Shown here piece after piece: positions 38,051-48,830 of a stretch of DNA of 64,000 nt. The DNA comes from Allodiplogaster sudhausi. Taxonomy: Eukaryota; Nematoda; Chromadorea; Rhabditida; Diplogasteridae. The DNA is taken from contig CALZFC010000248.1 of assembly GCA_945643635.1 (NCBI GenBank), forward strand, positions 1,596,001 through 1,660,000, read 5' to 3'. The first letter of the stretch is position 1; the number at the start of each line of letters is the position of its first letter. Below the pieces are notes generated by a model. The model saw nothing but the letters and a program-made list of their open reading frames with translations, ran no database searches and was not told the DNA's origin. The position numbers and the translations under genes are program-made.

Positions 38051-38627
38051 CTCACTCTCTATCTCTCTCTCTCTATCAGCTTTCCCTCATTCTTCGATAT
38101 CTGCTAATTTCAACCTCAATCTTCCTCCGCATTTTGTTTCACTTATTGTGGAGAGGATCTATCGGCCGAATGGCTTTCGGAGGGAGAGCTGGCAGAATAT
38201 AACGAGCGAGGCGGAGAAGAGGATCTATTGAACTTTTCAATATAATTCATGGTAATGCTCTTTCCCATTGCTTACGTATGTACATATGTATTAAAGAGAT
38301 TTGAATTAGTAAACATCCTGTTTTCTTCGGAGAATTATTACCTTGACAAGCTATTGTTTATTTGTTACCCGTATTAAATTTATTAAATTAAAAACCCAAC
38401 AATATACATATCAAGAAATTCGAGCGCATATGTTCATTGTCATTTTCTATACTTTTTAATCATGGATTTAAAGCTGCTGAAGGTTTATCAATCTGCGGCT
38501 TTCTACTTCTTCTTGTTCGAATCCCTGACTCATAAAACAACGAAATCACCAGAATGTCCTTTTCTTCATTCGTTTTCCATTTCCATTTGATGTCAAATCC
38601 TATTTTCGAACTAAACTTTCTCGAAAC

Positions 38628-39069
38628 CAGAGGTGTAAACGACCCCAAAAATTTCCCGGCCCGTCGGGCCCAAGTTCTCGGCCCGCCCGGCACGATCCAT
38701 TTCCGGGCCCTAGAATTTTGGGCCCGGCCCGTGGGCCCGTTAGAGCCCGATTTTCAAAAAAATTCTGGGAAAAAAAAGTCCGACGAGTTACAAAGTGTTT
38801 TGAAATTAAGAATTTTTCATGCTAGTGCTACGAACATTCATTTTAATGTATAGAAGAAAGGCGTTTAGGGGGAAAAATGAACAAATTAAGAAAGTTTTTC
38901 ACTTAACAATGCCACCAGTCGTCCTGAATTGGTGAACTTGTCTGCTTATCGGGCGCAATCGGGCCTGCGGGCCGGCCCAACATTTTTGGGCCTGGCCCGG
39001 CCCGGCCCCGGGCCCTGGAAAGTTGGGCCGGCCGGCCCTACGGGCCGGGCCGGCCACTTTACAACTCTG
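38628..39069. mobile_element. hAT-type MITE with perfect 8-bp target duplication
   Basis: A 442-bp unit with CAGAGGTGTAAA at its start and TTTACAACTCTG at its end, flanked on both sides by CTCGAAAC (38620-38627 and 39070-39077). The subterminal regions are very rich in GGCCC/GGGCC blocks in inverted arrangement. CAG-G-TG ends with 8-bp duplications are diagnostic of hAT elements. No transposase is present. Confidence 0.92.
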
Positions 39070-39247
39070 CTCGAAACCCTTTACTCCTCTTAAAATTTGC
39101 ACCATGCTTTCCAATTAAAGAACATTTGTTTTCGAATGCGTGCTTTCCATGAAATAGACATTTGTCTTTATGCCACGACGGTGTTTCTTATGGAAGATGG
39201 AAGGAGAATGCCTGTGGAGTTTCTTGGGTGAGGGAAGCAAGAGTGAG

Positions 39248-39717
39248 TCAGAGGTACGGGTACCCGAGCCCGTAGTTCGGGTACTGGCCAACGTAGGCTG
39301 AGTAGCCTGTAATTTGTATTTATAAGCCTTTATTGCTTAAAATCTTAAGAAAAACATTTTTGTATTTTAGAATTAAAAATTGACCGTAAGGAGAAGCGTA
39401 GCCGTAGGCTCCATAAAGCTGAAATTAAAATATAATTAAATTATAAATAACTTGTTAAATTTATTATTTTGAAATATTATTCTCTTAAAATAATCTCTAA
39501 TTTAACTGACATTCGCGGAGTAGTACGGGCTGCCGACGGCTCCAGGGCTTAAAAACAGTAGTTTTTTTTCTTCAAGTTTTATTAAATTAAGTCTGTCAAG
39601 GCTATTTATTATTATTAAATAGACTTATATTAATAAATAGAAATAATAGTTCATCGGCGACATATATATATAAAAAATGATCCACCAGTAGTAGCTCGGG
39701 GCGAGAGGGTATACCAT
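39248..39717 (-). CDS. 53-aa Gly/Tyr-rich protein, four exons
   Basis: A very small gene built only from phase-consistent exons. The Met at 39717 gives MVYPLAPSYY; exon 2 (~39545-39510) PGAVGSPYYSAN; exon 3 (~39420-39385) LYGAYGYASPY; exon 4 ends GQYPNYGLGYPYL with the stop at 39248. Phases 2, 0 and 1 match at the three junctions. Tyr and Gly make up much of the product. No signal peptide is visible from this start, so an upstream secretory exon is possible. Gly/Tyr-rich short peptides in nematodes include cuticle-associated and antimicrobial-type peptides, but which applies here is not known. Confidence 0.55.
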
Positions 39718-39777
39718 CCTTCGAGAGTGAGGAGAGGCGAAGTGATTTTTCTGCTTGTTTATTCGAATCCTCATCAA

Positions 39778-40560
39778 TTCTCGCATTTACAAGTGCAGCA
39801 CTTTATGCGTGCACTAAGCAAAGTTTAGCAATAGTGCATATATGTAGAATGCCGCTTCGAAGAGAATCAATTTGAATTTATCTACATAATTCATGGAAAT
39901 GCGGAAGACGAGGGCCGGTTGTAGTTTAATGCATGTTGAAGTTATACTCCGAAAAAGAGCAAGCAGAGAAAGAGAGAGATATTTAAAGCTAAGAGGGAAG
40001 GCATACGATTGACAACTGGTGCGTATTTTGGAACTGTCCGCAAAATGAATGGGGAAGCCTGCAGCCCACACAAACTTTTACGCCCATGCTACAAAGGCTG
40101 ATATCAAGCTGAAATGTTTTCTCACGTTATTGTGGGTTAAGTTTCAAAGAGAGAGGGAGAGAGAGAGAAAGGGACAGAAAGAGAGATAGAGAGAGAGAGA
40201 GAAAATGAAAGCGGAAGAGGCAAAAGAGCAACACAGCGATTATTACATTTAGCCGTCGTGCCTACCAGGGGTGTATCGTATCGCGGAATTCCGAATTCCG
40301 AAATCCGAATTCAGACCTTTATTCTCTTTCGAATTCGGATATGAAAATTTTGATTCCGATTCATCCCTGGTACCTACGGCCAATTCACGTGCACAATGAT
40401 TGTTAGCAGATGTCAGTAACATGCTTATGACTCTTTATCCTCGTCTCATTTTACATCTCTCTCTCTCTCGCTCTCTCTCGCTATTTCTCTCTTCCTTCTT
40501 CTCTCTCTCTCTCTCTCTCTCGCTTAAATCAATCTCTTGCGTGGTCTCTTTCTCTCTTTC

Positions 40561-40612
<52 letters not shown>

Positions 40613-41550
40613 ACTAGCTACACCAAGCCCATGTTGAGGTCTCTCGGTCGATGCCGCAGGGTGAATCTGCAGGAGAACATTTGGATGACGAGACAAACCC
40701 AGTTTTTTTTTTTAAATGCAAAATGATATTACATTGAACAAAAAAAATGGATCCATCGAACTTTGTCTACGAACAGAGATTTTCATATCATTTATTCATA
40801 TGCTTTTTGTTTTACATAATCGAGAGGAGCGAATTATCTGTCGTCCCATATCGATTAACGTGCACAGTTCGCAAACCCGTCGACTATAGGCTGCGCATGT
40901 CATCTCTGCCTTATAATTATCCCCGCCGCCGTCGCCTCCGTCGGCACCCCGTCTTCTCTTCTTTGGCTCTCGCAGTCTCGGCCCGCGTGTGTGATAGATG
41001 ATCGCAGTCTCCCTCCGCTGATCTCTTTCTCTGCCCTCTCCGGCTTTTTATTTATGAATTTAATTTATTACAGTTAATTTATAAAAGTGAATTTATTGCA
41101 GTAGAGTATCCTGCTCCTTTTACACCGACCATGGGTCGTCAGAACGTCTCGCCTTAATTTAGTCACAAAATTAGCACGGCAAAAAATACTTTGAATCATT
41201 TCTGACATTGAGTCTGAAAGACGTACCGAAGAATGAGCGATTGTACCGTCTTGGCCAAGCATACATACAGATACATCTTCTTATTGCTACCCCCCAAACT
41301 GAGTATCTTTTTCCTTGCCTTTCTTTGGTCCTCGTCTTCTACCCTCTGACTTTCCCTAGCAACCGAAAGAAAGTGCGACACGGGACTGGCGTCGGGGGTG
41401 CATCATGGGCTTCCAGCCGTTTCCCTTTTCATTCTCTCTCTCTCTCTCTCCTTCCTTGCTCTCTCATTCTGCCAGAGTCTCTTAGTATCCTCCTCTTTCT
41501 CCTCTTCTAAGCCTTCTTGTTACTTCCATGTTTACTTTCTCTTCTCGTGA
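39778..41550. other. Gene-free stretch with CT/GA tracts
   Basis: GA at 40150-40205, CT at 40455-40615 and 41435-41465. Apart from the short hAT MITE nothing was recognised. It probably includes the promoter of the CEP104-like gene. Confidence 0.4.
40266..40369. mobile_element. Very short hAT-type MITE
   Basis: A 104-bp unit starting CAGGGGTG and ending CATCCCTG, between GTGCCTAC (40258-40265) and GTACCTAC (40370-40377), an 8-bp duplication with one mismatch. The inside is several GAATTCGGA-type steps in both orientations. Confidence 0.75.
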
Positions 41551-44500
41551 ATGACGACGCCTAATCGGGTGCTTGTCGGAGGCGGCCCCTCAACCCCGGC
41601 CGAGAGGTTTGTTAGTCATTACTTTTTTTTATTTATTTTATTTATGACATTTTAAAATGACACAAATTTTTTTAAATTAATGGGTAGAACGTTCAAATAT
41701 AATGAATGTATATAGAAAAGCTGAAAAGTAAGAATTATATTTTAACCAGACTCATCGCAACTCACACGTCGTCAGCCATCATCTCAAAGGGTGTCTTCGG
41801 CTCAGGCAGCCAGCCAAGATCACAACGACTACGACGGCTTCTTCAGATACAACCAAGAAAAACCGAAAAAGGTACTCGGAAGAATGGAAAAATTGGCCAT
41901 TCCTTAAACAACTCTAAATTCAGCAAGCGGAGACGCCTTCCGCAGTTGCTGCTAGCAGAGAGCGAGAAGGAGGCCCTGAAAAGCAAGATGCGCACGGACA
42001 GGTGGGCGGAGCTTACGACGGAGATGAGAAAACTCTCCGCGAGCTGGCGTGGACGCCCATTGTCGTCGGCAACGAAGAACCGGAGAATCTGAGGAATGGC
42101 GCCGGATGGATCGTCGCGCCTGGGTGAAAATTGATTCAGCTCACTTTTAGAATTACAGATTGATTTCTTTAAAAAAAATCAACAAGAAAGAGGCAATATG
42201 AGGAAAAAAGAGGCAGTTCTTGCATGCAGATGACCCTGGTGCGCGGAACTTAAATTGGCTCTCTCTCAATCCTTATACTAATCCATAGTTTCCAGCTACT
42301 CTTACCCTTTCGATATTGTGCTCGGCCTCCGGCAGATGGCCAACATCTACAAAGTTGTCGTTGAAGTCAACGATCGGCTCTATCGTCAGAACATTTTTCA
42401 TTTATGTATAAATTGCAAATCGATGACATTAAAATTAGAATTTGTTAAAATAAATAGAGGCATGCACCTTGGCAGCTTCATCGATCGAGGTTTGTATCGG
42501 TCGTGGCGCGGCTGGCGAAGCCGTTGACTACACGGGAGCGAAGAAGGCGGCGTATGGAGTCAAGGGAGACATCTTCTTTGTGCCGAGGGGACAAGCTCGA
42601 CTTGAACCGAAGTCGGTCTCTCTTTCTCTGGCTGTAGTTTTCTCCCTCTTTCTTTCCTTTTCATTCTCTCTCTCTCTGTCTCTTCCCTTCTCTCTCTCTC
42701 TCCTACTCATTCCTCTCCAGAACCTTCTACACCGACCACGTAGGCAACTACATCTGGCTGATCGTCCACAAGCCACCGCGGACCAAAGCGAATATCAATG
42801 AACAGGTTTTATTCATCCTCCTAATAAGGCTTCAATATTTCTCTCCTCGTTTTAAATTAATACAAATTAGTTCTTTCACAAGAACAATTCAGTTTGGCAT
42901 CGAGCACATCAGCGTCTTCGGCTACCCAATGGACGAGCTCGAGGGAACAAGGAGGCAGGCGACAGCGGCACCGGCACCTACTCCGGCTCCGATCCCGACT
43001 ACAGCGCGTGTTCCTCCGACTCCGATGCGTCGGACGACGCCCTCGCCACTGCCATCTCCAGCAAGAGCAACACCACGGAGGGGTGAGAGGAAGTGCTCCT
43101 CCTGCAGAAAGAACAAAATTCATTGGAGTTCTCCACCCACACGGCCTCTGATGCCTTACAGGGTTGCTCGGAAGCCATTGGGACACGAAAACCTATCACC
43201 CCGGGCTACGCTTCTTCCATCATTCTAATGTTCTCCTTGCCATCCACTCTCTCTCTCTATCTCTCCTTCTCTTCCTCTCTTGCTCATCGTCCCTCTCTCT
43301 CTCTCTCTTTCTCCATCTCTATCCCGCTCCCTCGTTCTCTCCCTCTCTCTCCACCTCTCTCTCTCTCTCTCTCTTTCTCCATCTCTATCCCGCTCCCTCG
43401 TTCTCTCCCTCTCTCTCCACCTCTCTCTCTTTCTCCATCTCTATCCCGCTCCCTCGTTCTCTCCCTCTCTCTCCACCTCTCTCTCTCTCTCTTTCTCCAT
43501 CTCTATCCCGCTCCCTCGTTCTCTCCCTCTCTCTCCACCACTCTCTCTCTCTTTCTCCATCTCTATCCCGCTCCCTCGTTCTCTCCCTCTCTCTCCACCT
43601 CTCTCTCTCTTTCTCCATCTCTATCCCGCTCCCTCGTTCTCTCCCTCTCTCTCCACCTCTCTCTCCCCCTCTCTCTCTCTCCATCTCCCTTCCGTAGCCT
43701 TGCAACGAAGAATATACATAGAGTGGCCTGTTCGGAGCAAGTAGAGTTGGTTGCTCCATTTGAGATTCCTCGAAAATGGAAGCTGCTCCTGCCAGTCCTC
43801 CTCGCCGTTCTGCTTCCTCTGCGACTCGCCACTCCCGCCCCGACTCTGCAGCTTCTACCGTACAGCGGCCGGTTTCAATGAGGTCAGCTACTGCAGTCTA
43901 TTATTTCTGTTTACACTAATCACTGAAAATGAATTGGAAAGACATGAATCAACCTCCGTATGTACATATTTATGTAGATATTAAATAGTGCGACATGTTT
44001 CAGACGAGATGCTTCTGGCCTCGCACGCTCTCCCACTCCGCAGATTGCACGGCAACCGAGCGCGCAACGGCAGCAGCCACCGATGCAGAGGTAGATGGAA
44101 AGACGGAAAGGTGGCATGAGACTGATGTGAGAGATTGAGAGAGAGAGAAAGAGAGGTCGTGTGAGATGGAGAGACGGAAAGATGGTATGAGACTGAGAGA
44201 TTGAGGGAGAAAGTGAGAGAGATTGAGAGAGAAAGAGAGAGAGAGATTGAGAGAGAGAGTGGTGGTGTGAGATAAATAGGCTGAGCGTGCAACTGATATG
44301 ATTTGCTACATGATAACTACCAAATGAACCTGCTCGTAACTGATGTTTATTGTCATCAAGACCATGCATATTTAATCAGCTAGCGAGCCTTGAAAACTTT
44401 CGAAAGATTGGAAACAATCGTAGCCATGGAGTTGAGCCCGTAGGAAACCACGGAAAACTTCCGGACAACACGTCTGACACGTGTATCTGGGAGGTGGTGT

Positions 44501-45421
44501 GGGAGTTGGATTCAAGGCAGCAGTGGTTGAAAAACGTCGCGGACAGGAACCGGAAAGTTCCTGCACATAAATGGATTCCAGTGATGGCAGCGGAATGCGT
44601 ACCGAGTCCGTTGGCCTGGCCTCCGATCCACTCACCACCATTCGCACTGTGAAGAGGGCGCTGCTCGAGAAGAAGGGAAGAGCAGAGGCGGTTGGCCTTT
44701 TATTTTTCATTTTGTTTTCATTTTCTCAACCACACGTTGTTATACTGTATAACTGTTAATGTAATCTACATTAATTTGAAGCCTTTTTTAAGTGTACTAT
44801 ACAATATTGTGAAGCTTTTTAATGTAATGTTCATTAATTTGAAGCCTTTTCAATGTTGCGTACAATAATAATTCCCCTTGAGAATGGAATGGACGTGGAG
44901 GCGAACACGTGCTTCCGTGCCGTGCAGCGCCTGGAGGAGTACGAGGGAAGACTCGAGGAACTCGCAAAGAGGAAGGCAGACGCGATCATTCACAAGGACT
45001 ACGTTGAGGTATAGTCAGAGGGCTTTATTTTTTTAATGAATTAATAAAAAATTTGATTCGATAGTCTTTTAAAAAAAATAGAAAGAAGGCAGAGAAATAA
45101 GAGAAAAATCTCTGCTCTCTTCCTATTTTTCCCGCCAAATCTCTCTCCTCCTGCTTGTGAATACTCTCGCAATGAAGGCGGAAGTCCTCGGCGCGGCGAT
45201 GGCCGACTGCCGGGACACGGTGTTTCGCGTGTCACACATCGATCTACTGCTCTCGCGGGCTGAGGTTGGCTTTTTAAAATCCATTAGAATGGAAAAGATT
45301 TTATCCATCATTGCAAGAAATGGAATTCATCATTCCTTTTGATTTCTCTCTCGTATTTGATCACTTCTCCCCTTTCTTGCAGCTTCGTTCCATCGGAGTC
45401 ACTTCTGATTGGTCGTCGTGA
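41551..45421 (+). CDS. CEP104: CEP104-like ciliary/centrosomal protein, about 13 exons, frame disrupted
   Basis: CEP104 is a ciliary-tip and centriole protein. Exons 2-7 join in phase and give its N-terminal jelly-roll domain: PFDIVLGLRQMANIYKVVVE (~42310), YPSSIEVCIGR (~42370/42478), TFYTDHVGNYIWLIVHKPPR (~42722), FGIEHISVFGYPMDE (~42890). Exons 10-12 match the family's helical hairpin: TTIRTVKRALLEKKGRAEA (~44640), QRLEEYEGRLEELAKRKADA (~44930) and a block ending SHIDLLLSRAE (~45255). The end is LRSIGVTSDWSS, stop at 45421. Two problems: near 42945 the frame shifts by one base into DSGTGTYSGSDPDYSACSSD, and a TGA follows at about 43085. The junction of exon 1 (MTTPNRVLVGGG) to exon 2 is also one base out. 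The TOG and zinc-finger regions of long CEP104 proteins are absent. It is either a short nematode form with assembly errors or a decaying gene. Confidence 0.65.
43290..43665. repeat. Tandem pyrimidine repeat in CEP104-like intron
   Basis: Six copies, 56-68 bases apart, of a unit containing CCCGCTCCCTCGTTCTCTCC flanked by variable CT runs. The long Ser/Pro/Leu-rich open frames over it are products of the repeat. Confidence 0.85.
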
Positions 45422-45702
45422 CGCGTCAAGCATTCTACGGAACCCAATGATTAAAAGGAGACAATACTCAATTTCGAATTTGCGCCTTTTTGCCTGAGCC
45501 AAATAGTGAGAGAGCATGTAATTTAGAGAGAAACGGCTACAATAGTCAGGAAAAATGTAAATATGTAGATTCAAGTTGAGTTTCGCGCTCCCGTGACTTT
45601 GCAAATCCCTATAAACTTTTATTTTTAAGTTCTTTCAATGTAAATAATAAAGTTGTTGTGTTAGAATGCTCCAAACAAGTTGATCAATCTTCAAAACGAT
45701 CT

Positions 45703-45901
45703 TTATTTGATAAAGAAGCTCCGTGAGAGTGCTCTGCCCGCGTCGGCAATCACTGAGGCTTCTCCTGAAGAGAGTGGCTTGGAAAACATCTACTTTCTCT
45801 TGTCGCATTTCAATGAGCCCTAAGCTTCCACAGGTCCTTTCCTCCTTCCTTTCCTAACCCCCTATCTCCTCTCTTCTCTCCCTCCTTTTCCTTCCGCGGT
45901 C

Positions 45902-45952
<51 letters not shown>

Positions 45953-46798
45953 TGTCGTTCGCCGTGCGCAGCAGCCGCTCCATGGCACGAAGAGCAGAGT
46001 TCAGCGAGTGCGTTAGCTGAAATTGCAACTTATGTTTTTGTAAAATCGATGAAATGATAGCATGACAGATGACTACATTTCACGCCTCTCATCTTATTCA
46101 TCTTCCTCTCTCTCCCCATTCCTGTCTCTCTTTCTCTACTCCTCAATATCTTTATTGATCTATCTCCTCTCCTTTATCTCTCTATTCCTCTCTCTCTCTC
46201 TATTCCTCTCTGTCTCTCTCTACGTCTCTCTCCCTCTCTCTTGCCTGGGCCGCCTCTTCATCGTTCAGCTGAGCGTGTCTTTTCTAAAGAATTGAAAGCT
46301 TAAGAGAAAAGCGAGAAGAGCCAGAGGCAACGAAGGAAGATGAACACATCATGCCTTCATTTCTTCATCTCCAATTCTAAGAAATACTTCCATCGTTTAT
46401 CGACTTATAAATCGCCGTGAATATCGCAGTGATTCTTCCCTTTATGCTACTATTGCACTATTCCCACACCAACAGTCGACTTTTCTTTCTTATGAATTTT
46501 TTCGCATTGCGAATTTAAAAGAAATGACGATGGAGAGGAGCAAATCGGGTGAATGAACAGGAAGTGCTTGTTCCTAAATGAATAATCTGTTGCTCATACG
46601 TCGAGGAGATGGACGATGGCCTCTGCTTCGTTCTGGCACGACGTGAGCGTGCGAGTCGGAGTCGACGGCGTCAACTCACGAGGGGAGTCCATCTCCTAAA
46701 ACAGAATAGTTTTCGTTATTAAATTTTTGCTTGTATGGAAAAATAAAATAAAAATAATCTACCGCAACGCTGGCCACGCTTACACATTTCGAAGACAT
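45703..46798 (-). CDS. Unrecognised 94-aa protein, four phase-0 exons
   Basis: Exons: 46798-46763 (MSSKCVSVASVA), 46695-46600 (EMDSPRELTPSTPTRTLTSC and NEAEAIVHLLD), 46016-45951 (THSLNSALRAMERLLRTAND) and 45789-45703 (MFSKPLSSGEASVIADAGRA, ending SFFIK). All introns are in phase 0 and have AG acceptors. Intron 3 contains the GA repeat. The C-terminal half is predicted helical. A consensus acceptor, TTTCTTTCAG, ends exactly at the start codon, which suggests spliced-leader addition or an upstream non-coding exon. The stop TAA lies within an AATAAA signal. The family is not recognised. The plus strand of the last exon has an alternative open frame, which I judged less likely. Confidence 0.5.
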
Positions 46799-47023
46799 CT
46801 GAAAGAAAAAGTTTCTTTTCTAAAAAAAAAAAAAGGATTTCCATGGATCTTGAAGTGATTTACTGGAACTTTTCACTGACAGTGAGAAAGAAAACCAAGC
46901 AAACCATTTACGATGGACAGCAGCAGTTGAAATGATTTCAGTTGTGAGCAACCAGAAATAACGTCTCTGAAATTTCGAAATCCGAATGTCCTCAAAGTGT
47001 AGATCTTTTTTCATGCAGCATGC

Positions 47024-47231
47024 AAATTTTTAATACAGGCGCATATTTTCTTTATTATTCCCCACGTCTTACACTACAATTGGCGGCAGCTTTTTGCCTA
47101 TGATGAGGCTATTTGGGTTTCGGGTTGGGCACTTAGTATTGGATTTTCCTCGTTTAACTAAAAGTCAACCCCCTGGGTGCCTTTACTTTTTGCTCCGTAT
47201 ACCCTAAGTTCCGTTCTTGTTGCCTAAGTCC
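47024..47231 (+). repeat. Dispersed direct repeat, copy 1
   Basis: About 208 bp, starting AAATTTTTAATACAGGCGCA and ending TTGCCTAAGTCC. It recurs in the same orientation at 50229-50440 with substitutions and an altered middle. The type of element is unknown; no terminal inverted repeat was seen. Confidence 0.8.
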
Positions 47232-47382
47232 TTCTCAGAAAAGTTTACTTGTTTACAACATTATTGGGCCTATATCAGAAAAGATGAAAATGACAGTGAT
47301 AGCATGCGATGCTTCCCTTTTATATCCATGCGTTAACGACTGTTTGCAAATAAATTTACAAACTTTTTTTATTCAGAGGATT

Positions 47383-47983
47383 TCAGGGGTTGTACTCGAT
47401 GGGGAGGTTCTTGCGGCGGACCATGCCGTCACCCTGGAACCACTCGCGGCGGAACTGCTTGGCGGCGTCGTCCGGGGTGTTGGTCCACTCGATGGTGATG
47501 CGGTCGTTGTTAGTGTCCTCCTGGAAATAAATTACGTGAAATAATGATTTTTTTTTAAATTATCCATTTGGATTTAATATCATAAGATAATCTTTAAAAA
47601 ATATCAACCTTTAAAAAAATATATTACCTGGCCATAGGCGAAGGCATCGCAGGAGACGGCAACGAGGACGGGCTCCTTGGGGTCGAGGACACCGCTCGCG
47701 GGGTCGACTCCCAGACGCTTCATGTTCGTGGTCTTGAAGGCCCAGCCGATGCGGCGAGCAGAGCTGTTGATCACCTGAAATAGAATGTTGAAACTCCATT
47801 ACTGGGAGGAGGAATAATTAGGCGGAAAATGAGGGTGAAATGGTAGTATTAAAGGCGAGGGCGTTATAATGGAGAGAAATCAACCTTGATGTGGTAGGTG
47901 TGCTTGTCGTCGTAGGGCGCGTTGAAGACGACCTTGGAGTTGGGCTGAGTGGCGATGTCTCCAGGGGGAACGGACTGGGCCAT
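47383..47983 (-). CDS. msp: Major sperm protein (MSP), 3 exons, 127 aa
   Basis: MSP is the cytoskeletal motor and oocyte-signalling protein of amoeboid nematode sperm. Exons: 47983-47885, 47774-47628 and 47520-47383, all in phase 0, give 127 residues, the usual family length. The start is [20 protein letters not shown]; other landmarks are [50 protein letters not shown] and [20 protein letters not shown] at the end. The sequence is nearly the same as in other nematodes, so the gene is very likely functional. An AATAAA follows the stop by about 8 bases. A TATAAAAG box lies 63 bases before the start. It is transcribed away from the basic repeat gene at 48396. Confidence 0.97.
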
Positions 47984-48045
47984 TTCAGCAGGAGCTAAGG
48001 CGGAGGACACAAGCGGGAAACTAATGCAGAACCCTTCGACTCGTC

Positions 48046-48054
48046 TCTTTTATA
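48046..48054 (-). promoter_or_regulatory. TATA box of the MSP gene
   Basis: TATAAAAGA on the minus strand, 63 bases upstream of the MSP start codon. Sperm-specific MSP genes commonly have compact TATA promoters. Confidence 0.65.
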
Positions 48055-48338
48055 CTGAAACATTGGTATGCAAAATAACACTTTAAAATGGAAGTACAAG
48101 TTTAATATAACCAAAAATATAAAATACTTCTCTAATTACTCTCCATTCGGCATTGTATTTCACAAAATTGACTTGATAATTAATACCATTACCGAAATTT
48201 TTAATTTTTTTTATTTTAAGGAGAAGGAATCTGTGCAAAAGTGAAAGGCCAAGTCAACTTTGAGGTCAATAGAGGACATGATTACTAGTCGGAATTGTGA
48301 AATAGGGGGAAGTGCATGGAAAGTGCATAGTTGGAGAG

Positions 48339-48347
48339 TATAAAAAG
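48339..48347 (+). promoter_or_regulatory. TATA box of the basic repeat-protein gene
   Basis: TATAAAAAG on the plus strand, about 50-57 bases before the Met at 48396, a spacing close to that of the MSP gene. Just upstream AAGTGCAT occurs twice (48310-48328), a possible shared regulatory motif. The Met at 48331 lies before this box and so is unlikely to be the start. Confidence 0.5.
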
Positions 48348-48395
48348 GCTGGAAGTTGAATATGGAATCATTGAATTGGATTTTCGGGTGAAGAA

Positions 48396-48743
48396 ATGGA
48401 GCGCGGATGTGTGGCCAGCAGACCCAGACGACGACGCAGCCCGGCCAGCAGACCCCTACCGCGACGCAGCCCGTCCAGCAGACCCCGACCGCGACGCAGC
48501 CCGTCCAGCAGACCCCGAATGCGACGCAGCCCGTCCAGCAGACCTAGACCGCGACGCAGCCCGTCCAGCAGACCCCGACCGCGACGCAGCCCGTCCAGCA
48601 GACCCCGACCGCGACGCAGCCCCTCCAGCAGACCCCGACCGCGACGCATCAGACCCCGACCGCGACGCATCAGACCACGACCGCGACGCGTCAGACCCCG
48701 GCCGCGACTCTTCTCGCCGTCAACGCTGCCCTCAACTTGTTAG
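48396..48743 (+). CDS. Arg/Ser/Pro repeat protein, protamine-like (putative sperm nuclear basic protein)
   Basis: A 115-residue, strongly basic protein: about seven tandem copies of the ten-residue unit RPRPRRSPSS, then shorter units RPRPRRI/V, ending FSPSTLPSTC. Three overlapping frames are long, but the copy-to-copy differences point to this one. In copy 5 CCCCGA became CCTAGA, silent here but a stop (TAG) in one other frame and Pro-to-Leu in the third. CCG to CCC in copy 7, CCC to CCA and CGA to CGG in the last units are also silent here. Non-silent changes are few (R-L, P-M, P-R, S-A, I-V). A TATA box precedes this start and the MSP gene is head to head. Arg-rich SP-repeat composition with a terminal Cys resembles protamines, so DNA packaging in sperm is inferred, not shown. 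Confidence 0.6.
   Translation: MERGCVASRPRRRRSPASRPLPRRSPSSRPRPRRSPSSRPRMRRSPSSRPRPRRSPSSRPRPRRSPSSRPRPRRSPSSRPRPRRIRPRPRRIRPRPRRVRPRPRLFSPSTLPSTC
48408..48705 (+). repeat. 30-bp minisatellite grading into 21-bp units
   Basis: About seven 30-bp units (core AGACCCCGACCGCGACGCAG plus CCCGTCCAGC) followed by about four 21-bp units lacking the last part. Unit lengths are multiples of three, as expected if a protein frame is kept. It is not CRISPR: there are no unique spacers. Confidence 0.9.
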
Positions 48744-48830
48744 TCGATGAGTAGTGAGAGAGAACAGTATACTTGAGAGTATTCATTTCCCTCTTTCTCA
48801 CTATTCTCGCACTTAATACATGATCTTTCT

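Noticed and set aside
40258..40377. Palindromic GAATTC block as a regulatory site
   Set aside because: It is better explained as the interior of a short hAT-type MITE with an 8-bp target duplication.
43093..43881. 262-aa Ser/Leu/Pro-rich open frame
   Set aside because: Translation of a stop-poor CT tandem repeat within an intron.
45664..45823. Plus-strand exon (NAPNKLINLQND ... FNEP) as the CEP104-like 3' exon
   Set aside because: The exon ending at 45421 continues the family pattern better, and the minus strand here completes a phase-consistent four-exon gene with an AATAAA at its stop.
48408..48545. Thr/Gln/Pro-rich frame (QQTPTATQPV repeats)
   Set aside because: It is cut by a TAG in the fifth repeat unit; that same change is silent in the basic frame.
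48408..48705. 30-bp repeats as a CRISPR array
   Set aside because: Units are directly abutting with no unique spacers, and the organism is a eukaryote.
48331..48750. Acidic DPDRDAARPA repeat frame of 139 aa
   Set aside because: Its Met lies before the TATA box, and most copy-to-copy base changes alter residues in this frame but are silent in the Arg/Ser/Pro frame.
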